Source of the DNA: Ryuthela nishihirai
Lineage: Eukaryota > Arthropoda > Arachnida > Araneae > Heptathelidae
Length of the DNA stretch: 64,000 nt
Direction: 5' to 3'
Assembly: GCA_038380435.1 (NCBI GenBank)
Contig: JAWZYU010000057.1
Span: forward strand, 2,115,201 to 2,179,200
The notes under the pieces were generated by a model. It saw nothing but the letters and a program-made list of their open reading frames with translations. It was not told the DNA's origin and ran no database searches. The position numbers and the translations under genes were made by a program. This document shows, one piece after another, positions 20,869 through 31,345 of the stretch (positions are counted from its first letter, which is position 1; the number at the start of each line of letters is the position of its first letter).

Positions 20869-21965
20869 TTTTGGGTTGGGTTGTTTCACCTCTGAGCGGC
20901 ACTTTTTTGCACACCATGGGTTAAATGGCCAGGTCACAAGGACCCCAAAGGCTCAGAGATGGTTGGTGGAGGGGACCCACTGGAACAGATCTTGGGAGAT
21001 AGATGGTAGCCTCCCGTCTAGGCCATCCAGTGTGTTCTTTATTGTTGGATTATTTTGCCTATGAGCGGCAATTTTTTTCACAAAATGGGCTAAATGGCCA
21101 GGTCACAAGGACCCCGAAGGCTCAGAGAACGTTGGGGGAGGGTATCCACTGGAAAAGCTGTTGGGAGACAGATGACAGTCTCCCGTCAATGCCATCCAGC
21201 GTGTTTTTTAATGTTGGGTTGTTTTACCTCTGAGCAACAATTTTGCGCACACAATGGCTAAATGGCCAGGTCACAATGACCCCTAAGGCTCAGAGATGGT
21301 TGGTGGAGGGGACCCACTGGTACAGCTGTTGGGAGACAGATGGTAGCCTCCCGTCAAGGCGATCCAGTGTGTTCTTTAATGTTGGCTTGTTTTGCCTGTG
21401 AGCGGCATTTTTTTGCACAAAATGGGCTAAATGGCCAGGTCACATGGACCGCCGAAGGCTCAGAGAAGGTTGGGGGAGAGAATCCACTGGAAAAGATGTT
21501 GGGAGACAGATAACAGTCTCCCGTCAAGGCCATCCAGCGTGTTCTTTAATGTTGAGTTGTTTTACCCCTGAGCGGCAATTTTTCGCACACAATGGCTAAA
21601 TGGCCAGGTCACAATGACCCTTGAGTCTCAGAGATAGTTGATGGAGAGGATCAACTGGAACAGCTGTTGGGAGATAGATGAAGATAGCCTCCTGTCAAGG
21701 CCATCCAGCGTGTTCTTTAACGTTGGTATTTTTTACTTCTGAGAGGCACTTTTTTCCACACCATGGACTAAATGACCAGGCTACAAGGACCCCGAAGGCT
21801 CAGAGAAGGTTGGTGGAGGGGACCCAGTGGAACAGCTGTTGGGAGACAGATGGTAGCCTCCCGTCAAGGCCATCCAACGTGTTCTTTAACGTTGGGTTTT
21901 TTTAGCTCTGCGCGGCACTTTTTTGCACACCATGGTCTAAATGACCAGGTCACAATCACCTGGTC
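20869..21965 (-). repeat. SINE-1 tail-module array, six full modules plus a partial
   Basis: Modules of about 168-170 bp begin near 20876, 21044, 21213, 21383, 21552, 21723 and 21893. Each contains the complements of the SINE-1 3' end (GTTGTTTTACCTCTGAGCGG) and CCAGGTCACA. No tRNA-like head follows, so the array behaves like a small satellite. The short ORFs across it are side effects of the module sequence. Block B2 has five full modules plus the partial. Confidence 0.9.
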
Positions 21966-22560
21966 ATTTATTATATATTATTTATTATATATTAATAACG
22001 TTTCTCATCTCTCCGCATAAAACAGTCTCCCCTCTAACTTCCTCCTGACGAAAGGTATCATCTGCCCCTTCCAGTGGTAAGCATCCGCCAATCAGAAGGA
22101 ACAAATATTAGCAAGGGCTTGAGAGTTCTTTGATGTTGCACTCTCTACCACGTGGGTCATTTCCTTTCCCAGGAACGTTTAGTTGCTATAGTCTTGATCG
22201 CTCCCTAGGGATGCATTTGGTGGTAGCAGCGCCTTTGCACGTCGAGGCACAGCGGAAGTTGTAGTCTCTGGTGGTGTCATCACCGCTTGTATGAATACCG
22301 GACAGCAGACGAGAAGGTAAATTCTGGAGCCAACCAGAATCTACCGGAAGTTGTTCGCAAGTCTTTGGTCCCTGTGCCGACAATGCTTCAGAAAGGACAC
22401 TTTTGTTATCGTTCTGCGTATATATGAAAATGAATGCAGAACACTCAGGACAAATATGCTTCGAGAATTAAATTGCAAGATCTGGTTGGACCTCCGACGC
22501 CTATGGCTCTTTGATGATGTTTACCACGACGACGATGATGATGATGATGATGGAAGAATG
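21966..22560 (+). repeat. Duplicated non-coding stretch ending in a GAC/GAT repeat
   Basis: It matches 46166-46790 apart from small indels, including about 45 bp (TTTCTGTCTTCTCTCTTTCT onward) present only in B2. It ends in a (GAC)/(GAT) trinucleotide tract at about 22526-22552, which produces the acidic ORF tail seen in one frame. A possible RTE 3' end with its simple-repeat tail; not proven. Confidence 0.5.
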
Positions 22561-22599
22561 TAATTAATTAAAAATAAAAAGGAAAATATTTATTTTACA

Positions 22600-22949
22600 A
22601 TTATGAGAAAAAGAAAAAATATTTCGTTATCTCTGTTTACAGAAAATCAAAGGTTAGGTAAAGTTACTATCGAAATGCTTAAAGTTGGGAATGTGTCTGT
22701 TATAACATGGTTGACGGAAATGCTTGATATCTTTAATGATAAAGGTATTGTTCCTAAGAATATTATCAGAGGTATTATTATACCTATTTTTAAAAATGTT
22801 AATCGCAGATCTTCTGATAACTAGACGGGTATCAGCCTACTTTGTGCTCCAGATAGTGTCCTTTCATGGTTGTTCTTAACAGAATTAAGAATCTGGTTGA
22901 TGGACAACTGCGTGAAGAGCAGTGGGATTCAGAAGTGATACGGGATGAA
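22600..22949 (+). pseudogene. RTE-like LINE fragment (reverse transcriptase), plus strand (B1)
   Basis: The frame gives MLKVGNVSVITWLTEMLDIF and GIVPKNIIRGIIIPIFKN, matching the minus-strand RTE at 17900-18060. A stop follows at 22822, and the region ends in a decayed version of the EQCGFRSGRG motif. It is interrupted at a TA site by the mariner-like element at 22950. Confidence 0.8.
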
Positions 22950-23480
22950 CAGGGTGATCCAATAGTAACAGAAAAGGTAAAAAGGCAATAATTCGAAAAG
23001 TACAGACAGTAGCACGATGCGGTTTTCACAGAAATGCACAGAAAGACATGGTATTTTTTTTAATAACGAAAAATTTTGTTGCCAGAATAGTTACATTTGT
23101 CACTGACAGGTGGCGCTGTAGCGGTGTACAGAGGTCGGCCGACGTCATTGGCCATGGTGAAAGAATTTATTAGCCATCATGTGACAGGAATTACAGCTGA
23201 AACCCTCTTCGATGCTGTGCAGAGTGTCGTGCGACGTCTGACAGCGAATCTCATGAATGACGGCCGTCGCATTGAACATTTGTTATCCTAGATGCGCCAA
23301 TGTATAAACTACCTCACAACTGAAGCGCCACCTGTCGGTGGCAAATGTTACTATTCTGGCAATAAAATTTTTCGTTTTAAAAAGAATTCCATGTCTTTCT
23401 GTGAAAACCGCATCGTGCTACTATCTATACTTTTCTAATTATTGCATTTTTACTTTTTCTCTTACTTTTGGATCACCCGG
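22950..23480. mobile_element. Mariner-like element with ~190-bp inverted repeats (B1)
   Basis: The ends read CAGGGTGATCCAATAGTAA and (inverted) CCGGGTGATCCAAAAGTAA. The arms stay alignable for about 190 bp each. In B2 both ends are flanked by TA. The interior keeps the tail of a DDE transposase (RRIEHLL). It lacks catalytic motifs and is non-autonomous. Confidence 0.8.
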
Positions 23481-23519
23481 TATTTATCAAATACATTATA
23501 TGAACAAACGTATCCAGAC

Positions 23520-23960
23520 AGTCATTCATCCATAACCTTCCGGTAATAGGAAAGGAATTAATATCTCGTTGGTGCAACATTTGGTGCTACCACAACCCCC
23601 CAATCTGCGGGAAATGCTTCCCACTAGATTTTGGTACGTTGCTGCTAGAATTGCCTGCCTTTCTGTCAAAAGAACATTAGCGATGCCGGTCACTGATGTC
23701 TGGCAAGTCGGCCTGGCTCGCAGTCCGAGTTCCAATTCATCCCAAAAGTGTTCCATGGTGTTGAGATCCAGGATCTGTGCAGACCAGTCAAGTTCTTCGA
23801 CATCCCTCTCATGAAACCATTCCCGCATGGTCCTCGCTTTGTGGACGGGAACGTCATCCTGTTGGTAGAGGAAAGGGTCTTCACCGAACTGTTGCCATCA
23901 TGTTCGGAGTGCAGAATTGTCGAGAACGCCATTATAGGACCGTTCACAGGAATTATGAGG
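23520..23960 (-). pseudogene. Tc1-like transposase, C-terminal half (B1)
   Basis: On the minus strand, FLYQQDDVPVHKAR is followed by MREWFHERDVEELDWSAQ, LDLNTMEHFWDELE and YQNLVGSISRR. D (QQD) and E (MEH) are separated by 34 residues, as in Tc1 (DD34E). The N-terminal and first catalytic Asp parts are absent. The Pro of the usual DLNP is replaced by Thr. It is a fragment only. Confidence 0.85.
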
Positions 23961-23964
23961 TTAG

Positions 23965-25228
23965 CAGTTAGTTAGTTTATACTGATTGATAGCATATGAG
24001 GGTTTTGTGTGATTTTTTTAAGAAATTGTTTATGAGTTTTGTAATATTATTGCCGTGTTATTAATTCAGTTCATTTATAGTTTGTTTATTTATTTTGAAT
24101 TCGCAATCGATTGCCAAATATCCAAATAGAATTGAAAATTTTAAAAAATACATTTATTCGCAGTTTGTGTTTTTGAATGCGTGTGATATCAGTTATATAG
24201 TCTATTACATGGCATGGAATAATAATTCGGCTAAAGTATTCGTGATGAGACTTCAATATTTTTGTAAAAACATATCACATAAAAAAGGAGAAAAATAATA
24301 TTCTCGATTATTACTTTTGTTAAGCTTGTCAGCTTTTTATACTTAACAAGAGCTACCTCTATAAACTTTAGACATACGGTTAGAAGTTTTATTTTTTTCG
24401 TTTAATCCATCGCAGTCTACGTCTTTAGTACAGGTTCGAGGAAGATCTCGCAGAGATTGAAATAAAAAAAAAAGTCGTAACTGTGACCGTTCTACAAGTT
24501 GCCACTCAATGAAAACTAATCTTCTGACAATCTAGTAAAATGCAATTTTTCAGTTACGAATTTCGACATTTAGTCAATAGATGCATCTATTCCGGTAACT
24601 ATTTCACAGCACCCTTTCCTATATTTAATTATTATTCCATCTTTCTGTAATTCGATGCACCTAAGTTTAAAAAAAAGTCATCGGTACCATGGTTCGAAAT
24701 TTAGAATGTTGCGCAAAATGACAATTTACGACCTGTTTAATGAGAGGGTGAAGTTGCCATTCATCCAAAACCAATCTTCTCATAATCGGTTAAAAATACA
24801 TTTCAATTCATAATTTGATTTAACGATCTGGCCACCGGATTGCTTTAAAATGGTAGTATATTGTTATAGTGGATAAGGTAAAAATATCTGAAATAAAATT
24901 TATCATAAATGTACTTGTTAACAAAAAAGTTGTTGCAACATGAAATTTATAACTTTTTTTTCCCATTGAATTTATCAGCTGCTGTTTGACATCTAATTAA
25001 TACATGACTGTATTCTTTATTATTGATATTTATTTTTATATTATTGATACATGACTCTAATTCTTTCACTATTAGGAACGTATACTGCTAAAAATCAAAA
25101 ATAATAAACGTTTATAAAATAATCATGAATAATATCGTACGTCTTCTATTGAAACTACCGCCAATTGTTTTTATCGCAAAATTATTTTCCTCATAATTTT
25201 CTAATATAAAATTTTTTGTTTCTCTAAC
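23965..25228 (+). repeat. W repeat (B1)
   Basis: It starts with TTTATACTGATTGATAGCATA and runs through the ATTCGTGATGAGACTTCAAT and CAGTTACGAATTTCGACATT landmarks to the V unit. AT-rich and without ORFs beyond chance. Confidence 0.75.
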
Positions 25229-25460
25229 TCATAATGACACAACGATGAGTCTTGTGTCTAAACGTTCCCTCCCGCACCTCGTGGCGGCAGCTCTCTTTTC
25301 AGCTCTCCCTCCGTTCCATGCGCTCTCCGTTAATATGATTCCTCTCCTAACTTTTGCCTCTCCTGGTGGCTGGCTCCCGACGCATCTGCGTAACGGTCCC
25401 AAATTTTTAACAGTTAATGTCCAACATCCTCCGATTTTGGGGTGATCGCTTCATAGATTA
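25229..25460 (-). repeat. V unit, inverted
   Basis: Reverse complement of 6155-6370. It follows W(+), so V lies in opposite orientation on the other side of W compared with 6155-7090. Confidence 0.8.
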
Positions 25461-25463
25461 TAG

Positions 25464-25985
25464 CAGGGGTTCTCAACGTGGACAACATTGTTACACTATA
25501 ACTATACTTTTATCTATCTATACAAGGGGTATGCCAGTTACATACACATTTCCAGGGGGTACGTGAAGCTTAAAAGGTTGAGAACCACTGATATATCTGT
25601 TTTATTTTATTCCCATTGTTATACTATATAAATATATATAGTTTTATCTATCTATACAAGGGGTACGCCAGTTACATACACATTTCCAGGGGGTACGTGA
25701 AGCTTAAAAGGTTAAGAACCACTGATATATATGTTTTATTTTATTCCCATTGTTATACTATAACTATAGCTTTATCTATCTATACAAGGGGTACGCCAGT
25801 TACATACACCTTTCCAGGGGGTACGTGAAGCTTAAAAGGTTAAGAACCACTGATATATATGTTTTATTTTATTCCCATTGTTATACTATAACTATAGTTT
25901 ATCTATCTATACAAGGGGTACGCCAGTTACATACACATTTGCAGAGTAAAAGTTCGATTCCATTATAAAAGTTTGATAACCACTG
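25464..25985. mobile_element. hAT-like non-autonomous element with internal tandem array (B1)
   Basis: The left end CAGGGGTTCTCAACG and right end (inverted) CAGTGGTTATCAAAC match the CAGTGGTTCTCAA-type ends of hAT elements. Inside, a ~130-bp unit (AGGGGTACGCCAGTTACATA ... AAGAACCACTG) is repeated about 3.5 times, at 25523, 25657, 25784 and 25911. No 8-bp target duplication could be seen. Partner: 49976-50508. Confidence 0.7.
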
Positions 25986-26255
25986 CTCTAACTAAAAATG
26001 ACACAAAGTTGAGCCCTGTGTATAAAAGTTCCCACACGTACCTTGTGGCGGCAGCTCTCTTTCCAGCTCTCCCTCCTCCATTGCGCTCTCGGTCAATATG
26101 AATCCCTCTCTTAATTCTTGCCTCCTGGTGGCTCGCGACGCATTCTCCATAACGGTTACAAATTTTTGACTGTTAGTGTCCAACTATCTCTGATAGTTGG
26201 GTGATCGCTTTTTAGCTTAAAGGAATAATTTCTTGCTCTCTCAAAGAAAGAAAAA
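25986..26255 (-). repeat. V unit, inverted, with outer edge
   Basis: Second inverted V copy in tandem with 25229-25460, separated by the hAT-like element. It extends to the outer AAAGGAATAATTTCTTGCTC landmark. Partner: 50510-50765. Confidence 0.75.
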
Positions 26256-26279
26256 GTTTATTTCCTTTTTCACATATGC

Positions 26280-26640
26280 AGAAAACTGCCCATGAAGAAA
26301 ATGAGCCCCAGAGGATGAAGTTTCTTCCACCAAACTTCACAGCTGACATGCGACAGTCAGGCAGATAGAGTTCACCTGGCATCCTCCACACCCAGACTCG
26401 TCCGTCAGACTTCCAGATGATGAGGCGTGATTCATCACTCCACAGAACGCTGTTCCAGTGCTCGAGTCCATTGGCACCCTGTTTTACACAACTCCAACCG
26501 ATGGTTGGAGTTGATCTTGTTGATTTTAGGCTTGTGTTCGGCTGTTAGAATTGGTCTATATTGACGAGATGCAACAGATGTAGACATGAACAGAAGTGAT
26601 TGGAGAAAACCATTTCCCACTCTGGTTTGACCTCATAGCT
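26280..26640 (-). pseudogene. Tc1-like transposase fragment with the first catalytic Asp (B1)
   Basis: The minus strand encodes NSVLWSDESRLIIWKSDGRV and later YLPDCRMSAVKFGGRNF and LWGSF, the central Tc1 region containing the first Asp (WSDES). It lies on the wrong side of the C-terminal fragment at 27236-27490 to belong to one gene in the original order. Partner: 50800-51170. Confidence 0.75.
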
Positions 26641-26736
26641 GATGAATGCATGAAGATTTTGTATGTATGTATGGAGGGATTGTGAGAGTACGTGACACTC
26701 GAGATGTAGCGCGGGATGAGAATTAAGTCACTTAGG

Positions 26737-27222
26737 GATCGGTTGTTTCACCTCTGAGCGGCACTTTTTTCACACCATGGTCTAAATGACCAGGTCACAA
26801 GTACCCCGAAGACTCAGAGAAGGTTGGGGTAGGGGACAGACTGGAAAAATTGTTGGAAGACAGATGGTAGCCTCCCGTCAAAGCCATCCAGCATGTTCTT
26901 TAACGTGCACAGGGTATGACTCTCCTGCACACGTGGCCATGGGTTAACGTCCCATCCGACGGACGGAGGCCTTTCCAAGCCCATCGGTGTTCCCTACTGA
27001 CCATGGGCAGGGCGGGGAATTTTGCGGAAAAAAATCCATCCTCTCAGACCTTCAACTGTGGCATATAAACTGACAGGCTCCTGTCAGACCTCTATGGCAA
27101 GCAGCTGCTTGAGAGGGTATTTATTTATTTATTTAAATCTCAAAGCTGACCCAGCTGAGACTCGAACCTGGGAACTACAAAGTACGAGCCTAGAGCGCTA
27201 CCGACTGAGCAAAACCCGCCTC
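26737..27222 (-). mobile_element. SINE-1 copy with nested SINE-2 (B1)
   Basis: One tail module, central domain and tRNA-like head, read from right to left. A perfect 13-bp target duplication TAAGTCACTTAGG lies at 26724-26736 and 27223-27235. A SINE-2 is inserted in the central part. Partner: 51269-51756, with the same nesting. Confidence 0.9.
27036..27138 (+). mobile_element. SINE-2, 5'-truncated, nested in SINE-1
   Basis: It begins at CATCCTCTCAGACC, keeps the ACAGGCTCCTGTCAG and AAGCAGCTGCTTG palindromes, and ends in a TTTATTTATTTA tail; SINE-1 resumes with AATCTCAAAGCTGACCC. The order shows this SINE-2 is younger than its host SINE-1 and older than the segmental duplication. Confidence 0.85.
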
Positions 27223-27235
27223 TAAGTCACTTAGG

Positions 27236-27490
27236 AGTTCGAAAGATGAAGTTGAAATGAATGCCACAAGATGATTAGTGATGCCGATCACTGATGTCTG
27301 GCAGGTCGGCCTGACTCGCAGTCGGAGTTCCAATTCATCCAAAAAGAGTTCAATGGGGTTGAGATCAGGGCTCTGTGAAGGCCAGTCAAGTTCTTTCACA
27401 TTCCTCTCATCAAACCATTCCCTAATGTAATCGCTTTGTGGATGGGATCATCGTCATGTTGGTACAGGAGAGTACATCTAGAGATTATGA
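27236..27490 (-). pseudogene. Tc1-like transposase C-terminal fragment (B1)
   Basis: Minus-strand MKELDWPSQSPDLNPIELFL and DELELRLRVRPTCQTSVIGI are Tc1 C-terminal sequence; the catalytic Glu of DLNPIE is present. Truncated on both sides. Confidence 0.8.
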
Positions 27491-27491
27491 G

Positions 27492-27790
27492 AGTACAGTT
27501 GCTCAAAAAAGTATCCGAACACTAGTGTTGATTACAGAATTAAGAAAAAATATCTGGCAACATTTCTTTTTTTACAAATTAGTGATCTGGCAACCTTCTT
27601 GTAGAGTCGCTCCAAAAAATTCCGAACATTATGGTTGATTAAAGAGTTCAGAAAAAATATCTGGCAACGATTTTTTTTAGAAATTTTTGATCTGGCAACC
27701 GTCGTGTGACATGCACGACGGTTGCCAGATCGTGTCACGTGTCGCACTGATCGTCGTGTCACGTCAAATTTTATGCAATTTACGGAGTGC
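27492..27790. repeat. Tc1-type terminal sequence, duplicated, with an 18-bp perfect hairpin
   Basis: CAGT(T/C)GCTCAAAAAAGTATC resembles a Tc1 inverted-repeat end and occurs twice about 110 bp apart. A perfect stem (27689-27706 with 27714-27731, GATCTGGCAACCGTCGTG and its complement, 7-nt loop) follows. A related end occurs at 32697-32760. Confidence 0.65.
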
Positions 27791-27794
27791 TTTT

Positions 27795-28035
27795 TAACGT
27801 TAGAATATTTTACCACTGAAGGTCACCTTTTTCACACAATAGGCTAAATGACCAGGTCACAAGGACCCCAAAGGTTCAGAGAAAGTTGTAAGGAGGATAT
27901 CCATTACACAGCTTTTAGGTGACAGATGGCAGCCTCCCAGGAAGGCTATAAAATGAGTTCTTTAACGTTGGAGTTGTTTTACCTCTGAGCGGCAGTTTTC
28001 TCCCGCACAATGGGCTAAATGGCCAGGTCACAAAG
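27795..28035 (-). repeat. Degenerate SINE-1 tail modules
   Basis: One and a half diverged modules (ACCACTGAAGGTCACCTTTT and GTTGTTTTACCTCTGAGCGG starts). Block B2 (52325-52740) keeps one module more. Confidence 0.75.
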
Positions 28036-28126
28036 ATTCAGGGTACAAGGATACTCTATTACAGATGACCGCCACTATCGACCGCATGAGGTCAAAATGA
28101 TTTCCACGCCGATTACATGAATGTAA

Positions 28127-28676
28127 GGGGCGGGAGTGGCTCAGTCGGTAGCGCGCCAGGCTCGTAATCTGTAGTTCCCAGGTTCGAGTCCCAGCTGGGT
28201 CAGCGTTGAGGTTTATCTCCGCAAAATTCCCCGCCCTGCCCACGGTCAGTAGGGGACACCGATGGGCTTGGAAAGGCAGCCGTCCGTCGGATGGGACGTT
28301 AAGCCGTGGCCCCGTGTGCGGGAGAGCCATACCCTGTGCACGTTAAAGAACACGCTGGATGGCTTTGACGGGGGCTACCCTCTGTCTCCCAAAAGCTGTT
28401 CCAGTGGCCTCTCCCCCAACCTTCTCTGAGCCTTCGGGGTCCATGTGACCTGGCCATTTAGCCCATGGTGTGCAAAAAGTGCCGCTCAGAGGTAAAACAA
28501 CGCAACGTTAAAGAACACGCTGGATGGCCTTGACGGGAGGCTACCATCTGTCTCCCAACAGCTGTTCCAGTGGGTCCCCTCCCCCAACCTTCTCTGAACC
28601 TTCAGGGTCCTTGTGACCTGGCCATTTAGCCCATGATGTGCAAAAAAGTGCCGCTCAGAGGTAAAACAACCCAACC
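28127..28676 (+). mobile_element. SINE-1 copy, complete, two tail modules (B1)
   Basis: It starts GGGGCGGGAGTGGCTCAGTC (box A) with box B GGTTCGAGTCC at about 28182. The central domain follows, then two tail modules. A perfect 11-bp target duplication CATGAATGTAA lies at 28116-28126 and 28677-28687. The head's anticodon position reads CGT in an otherwise Met-tRNA-like core; whether it derives from tRNA-Met is a guess. Partner 52829-53213 has one module. Confidence 0.93.
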
Positions 28677-29023
28677 CATGAATGTAAAATATCGTAATGT
28701 CTTGTGTTAGATCATCTAGTATCTAGGATATAGCGAGGGGAATAATAATTCTAAGGTCACTTCCCCTCCCTAAAAATTGTGAGACGGAAATATAAACGAT
28801 TTCATTTTCTAAGTTTTTATTTGTTATTAAGCTGTAGGGTAGTATATATCATTTTATACAGTTTATCAAGAGTATTTGATATTTTTGCTCAGTACTTTGA
28901 GGATCATTTTCTTCCATCAGTTTATAAATTTTACTTGCCTACCCCTTGAAAATGTTTTTCTGCTACATGATTGTAGCTTGCAGAGAAGACATTGTGTGTT
29001 CTGTTAATAAATAAATAAAATAA

Positions 29024-29116
29024 ATACCCCCTCAAGCAGCTGCTTGCCACAGAGGTCTGACAGGAGCCTGTCAGTTTATATGCCACAGTAGAAGGACTGA
29101 GAGGATGGCAGGACCT
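29024..29116 (-). mobile_element. SINE-2, 5'-truncated (B1)
   Basis: Only the 3' part is present (complement of AAGCAGCTGCTTGAGGGGGT and the CTGTCAGACC block) with a TTTATTTA-type end. Partner: 53561-53653. Confidence 0.8.
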
Positions 29117-29119
29117 CAG

Positions 29120-30690
29120 TTACTATGTGGAAATTTCTTGCAAATCGAAAGGGAAATTATTTGATTGGTTAATGCTGCCATCTGTCGGACAGTTTGGAAA
29201 CTTTGCGTTTAAAATTCTATTTAAATTCTAATTGTATAGAAAGGGAAATATCCAGATAAGATTTTATATGTTCTAACGAAAACATTATTCAGAGGCTCTA
29301 AAATTGATTATAACAAGAAAACAATGCAGTAGCAAAATATGTAATATTAATCTTCATTTTCTGTAACTAATTGTGATTTCTTAGTTAACCTCTTCAGATT
29401 GTTTCTCTAAAAGACAGTAGACCAAGCAGCAAAATTATAAATTGTAAACTTAATAGGTGAAAGAGAAATTACTGTTTAACAGAATTTTATGTAATTAAAT
29501 TCAAATGGATTTTTCAAAATTCATAATTCATTCTGGTAAGAAAGTTTTCAGTTTCAAGTAAAATAACAATTTATTTGTATCGCAGAAACATGTGCTTTTA
29601 AAAGAAAATCTGATATTTTGTGATTAACAGGATAATTTAATACTGATTGATAGCATATTGGTGTTTTGTGTGATCAGTTAAGAAATTGTTTATGACTTCT
29701 GCAATTTCGTTGCCTTAGTTATTAAATCGGTTACTTTATAGTTTCTTTATTTATTTCGAATTCACGTTCGATTCCCAAATATCCAAATAGAATTGAAAAT
29801 CTGTAAAAACAATTTTCTTCACAACTGTTTTTTTTTTTAATACGTTTGACAGTTACATATTCTATTACATAGCACAGAAAAAGAAATCGCTAAAGTGTAT
29901 TCGTGATGAGACTTCAATATTGTGTAAATCATACATATAAAATAATATTCTCGATTTTTACTTTTGTGTTAAGATTATTAGCTTTTCATATTTAACAAAA
30001 GCTACCAGTATAAAATTTAAACTTACGGAGAGAAGTTTTATTTTTTCGTTTATTCGGTAGTGGGTTGTCCTGATCATTGCCGTTTCGAGTAACGTCTCTG
30101 CAGAAGCGGAGATTAAAATAAAATTTATGAAGTCGTAACACTGACCATTTCATCAAGTTTGCTATTCAATGAAAACTAATCTTCTAATAATCTATTAAAA
30201 TACATTTTTCTGATACAAATTTCGACTCTTAGTCAACTGAGGCATCTATTCCGGCAAGTATTTCACAGCACGCTTTCTTTTATATGTAATTATTATTCAA
30301 TCTTTCTATCATTCTATGCACCTAAGTTCGAAAAGTCTTCAGTACCATGCTTTGAAATTTCGAACGTTGTGACAACGCTAACGTTCGAAATGGTTACTGT
30401 TAGGATGAAGTAACCATTTAACGAACACCAATCTTCTCATAATCGGTTAAAAATGTTTACAAATTATAGTTTTATTTAACGATCTGGCCACCAGACTGCT
30501 TTAAAAAGTTAGTCTATTATTATAATGGATGAAGTAAAAATATCTGAAATAAAATTTATGAAAAATATACGTGTTAACAATAAAGTTGTTAGTAACCTGA
30601 AATTTACATCCTTTATTTTTTCCGTTATGTTTATCGGTTTAATACATGGCTCTAATTCTTTCTCTATTAGGAATATTTAAAGTAATAATA
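29120..30690 (+). repeat. X then W repeats (B1)
   Basis: X (29125-29520) and W (29525-30650) continuous with each other; nearly identical to 53656-55235. No gene. Confidence 0.75.
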
Positions 30691-30699
30691 ATAAAAAAA

Positions 30700-30884
30700 A
30701 AAAAAAACCCTCAAGCAGCTGCTTGCCACAGAGGTCTGACAGGAGCCTGTCAGTTTATATGCCAGAGTAGAAGGTCTGTGAGGATGGCAGGACCTCAGCA
30801 GAAAAACGACACGAACATCCATGCCTTACCTGGGGCTCGACCCAGGTCCCTTAGATCAGTAGCCAAGTACGACCTTTATATCAT
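30700..30884 (-). mobile_element. SINE-2 copy lacking box A (B1)
   Basis: Runs from the (A)n/CCCTCAAGCAGC end to the box B complement GGGGCTCGACCC and stops at AGTAGCCAAGTACGAC. The identity between B1 and B2 stops right here, at 30884 and 55417. Confidence 0.8.
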
Positions 30885-31009
30885 AATCATAACTTTATAT
30901 CATAATCATAACTAACTTTTATGTTCAATTTCGTACACCATTGTACTGGAAGCTGCCGCAAAATTTTGTTTTTCTTCTATAATGTTATTTTCTCATAATT
31001 TTGTTTGTA

Positions 31010-31345
31010 TAGTTTTCGCTTCTCTAACTCATAACGACACAATGATGAGTCTTGTGTGTAAACGTTCTTTAAAACTCTTCGGTAATATTATTATCTCTCT
31101 TTACTCTTGTCTCTCCCTTTGTAATTAGGGAAAACTCTCGAAAGCAAATTATATCTAAAATCAGTTTCACTTGAGTTTTTCTTAATCCCTTGTGCCGTCG
31201 AACTAAGATTCAGACACTCAGCTGTCGAGCATAAGGTTAAACTAATTTAATGTGATCAGCGAGACAGCCTCAGCAAAACATAATGTTCTCTGCCAGCTGT
31301 GCCTCAAAAACACACATCTTTCAAACAACTTTCATTCTGTCACAC
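31010..31345 (-). repeat. Truncated V unit and inverted copy of 15650-15860
   Basis: V is recognisable from CTCTAACTCATAACGACACA to about 31085. From 31110 to 31340 the sequence is the reverse complement of 15655-15865. Confidence 0.7.

Noticed and set aside
20869..21965. CRISPR-like or host satellite array
   Set aside because: Units are contiguous, have no spacers, and are clearly the SINE-1 tail module; the genome is eukaryotic.
22351..22563. 70-codon ORF with an acidic tail
   Set aside because: The Asp run is the GAC/GAT microsatellite; the rest has no recognisable motif and the frame is not kept in the duplicate.
25464..25985. hAT element with an 8-bp target duplication
   Set aside because: The ends look right, but the eight bases on the two sides do not match, so I do not claim a target duplication.
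28127..28205. tRNA gene candidate (box A and box B present)
   Set aside because: It is the head of SINE-1: the 3' acceptor strand is absent, the central domain follows directly, and the same head appears at many loci. The same applies to SINE-2 heads such as 62380-62453.
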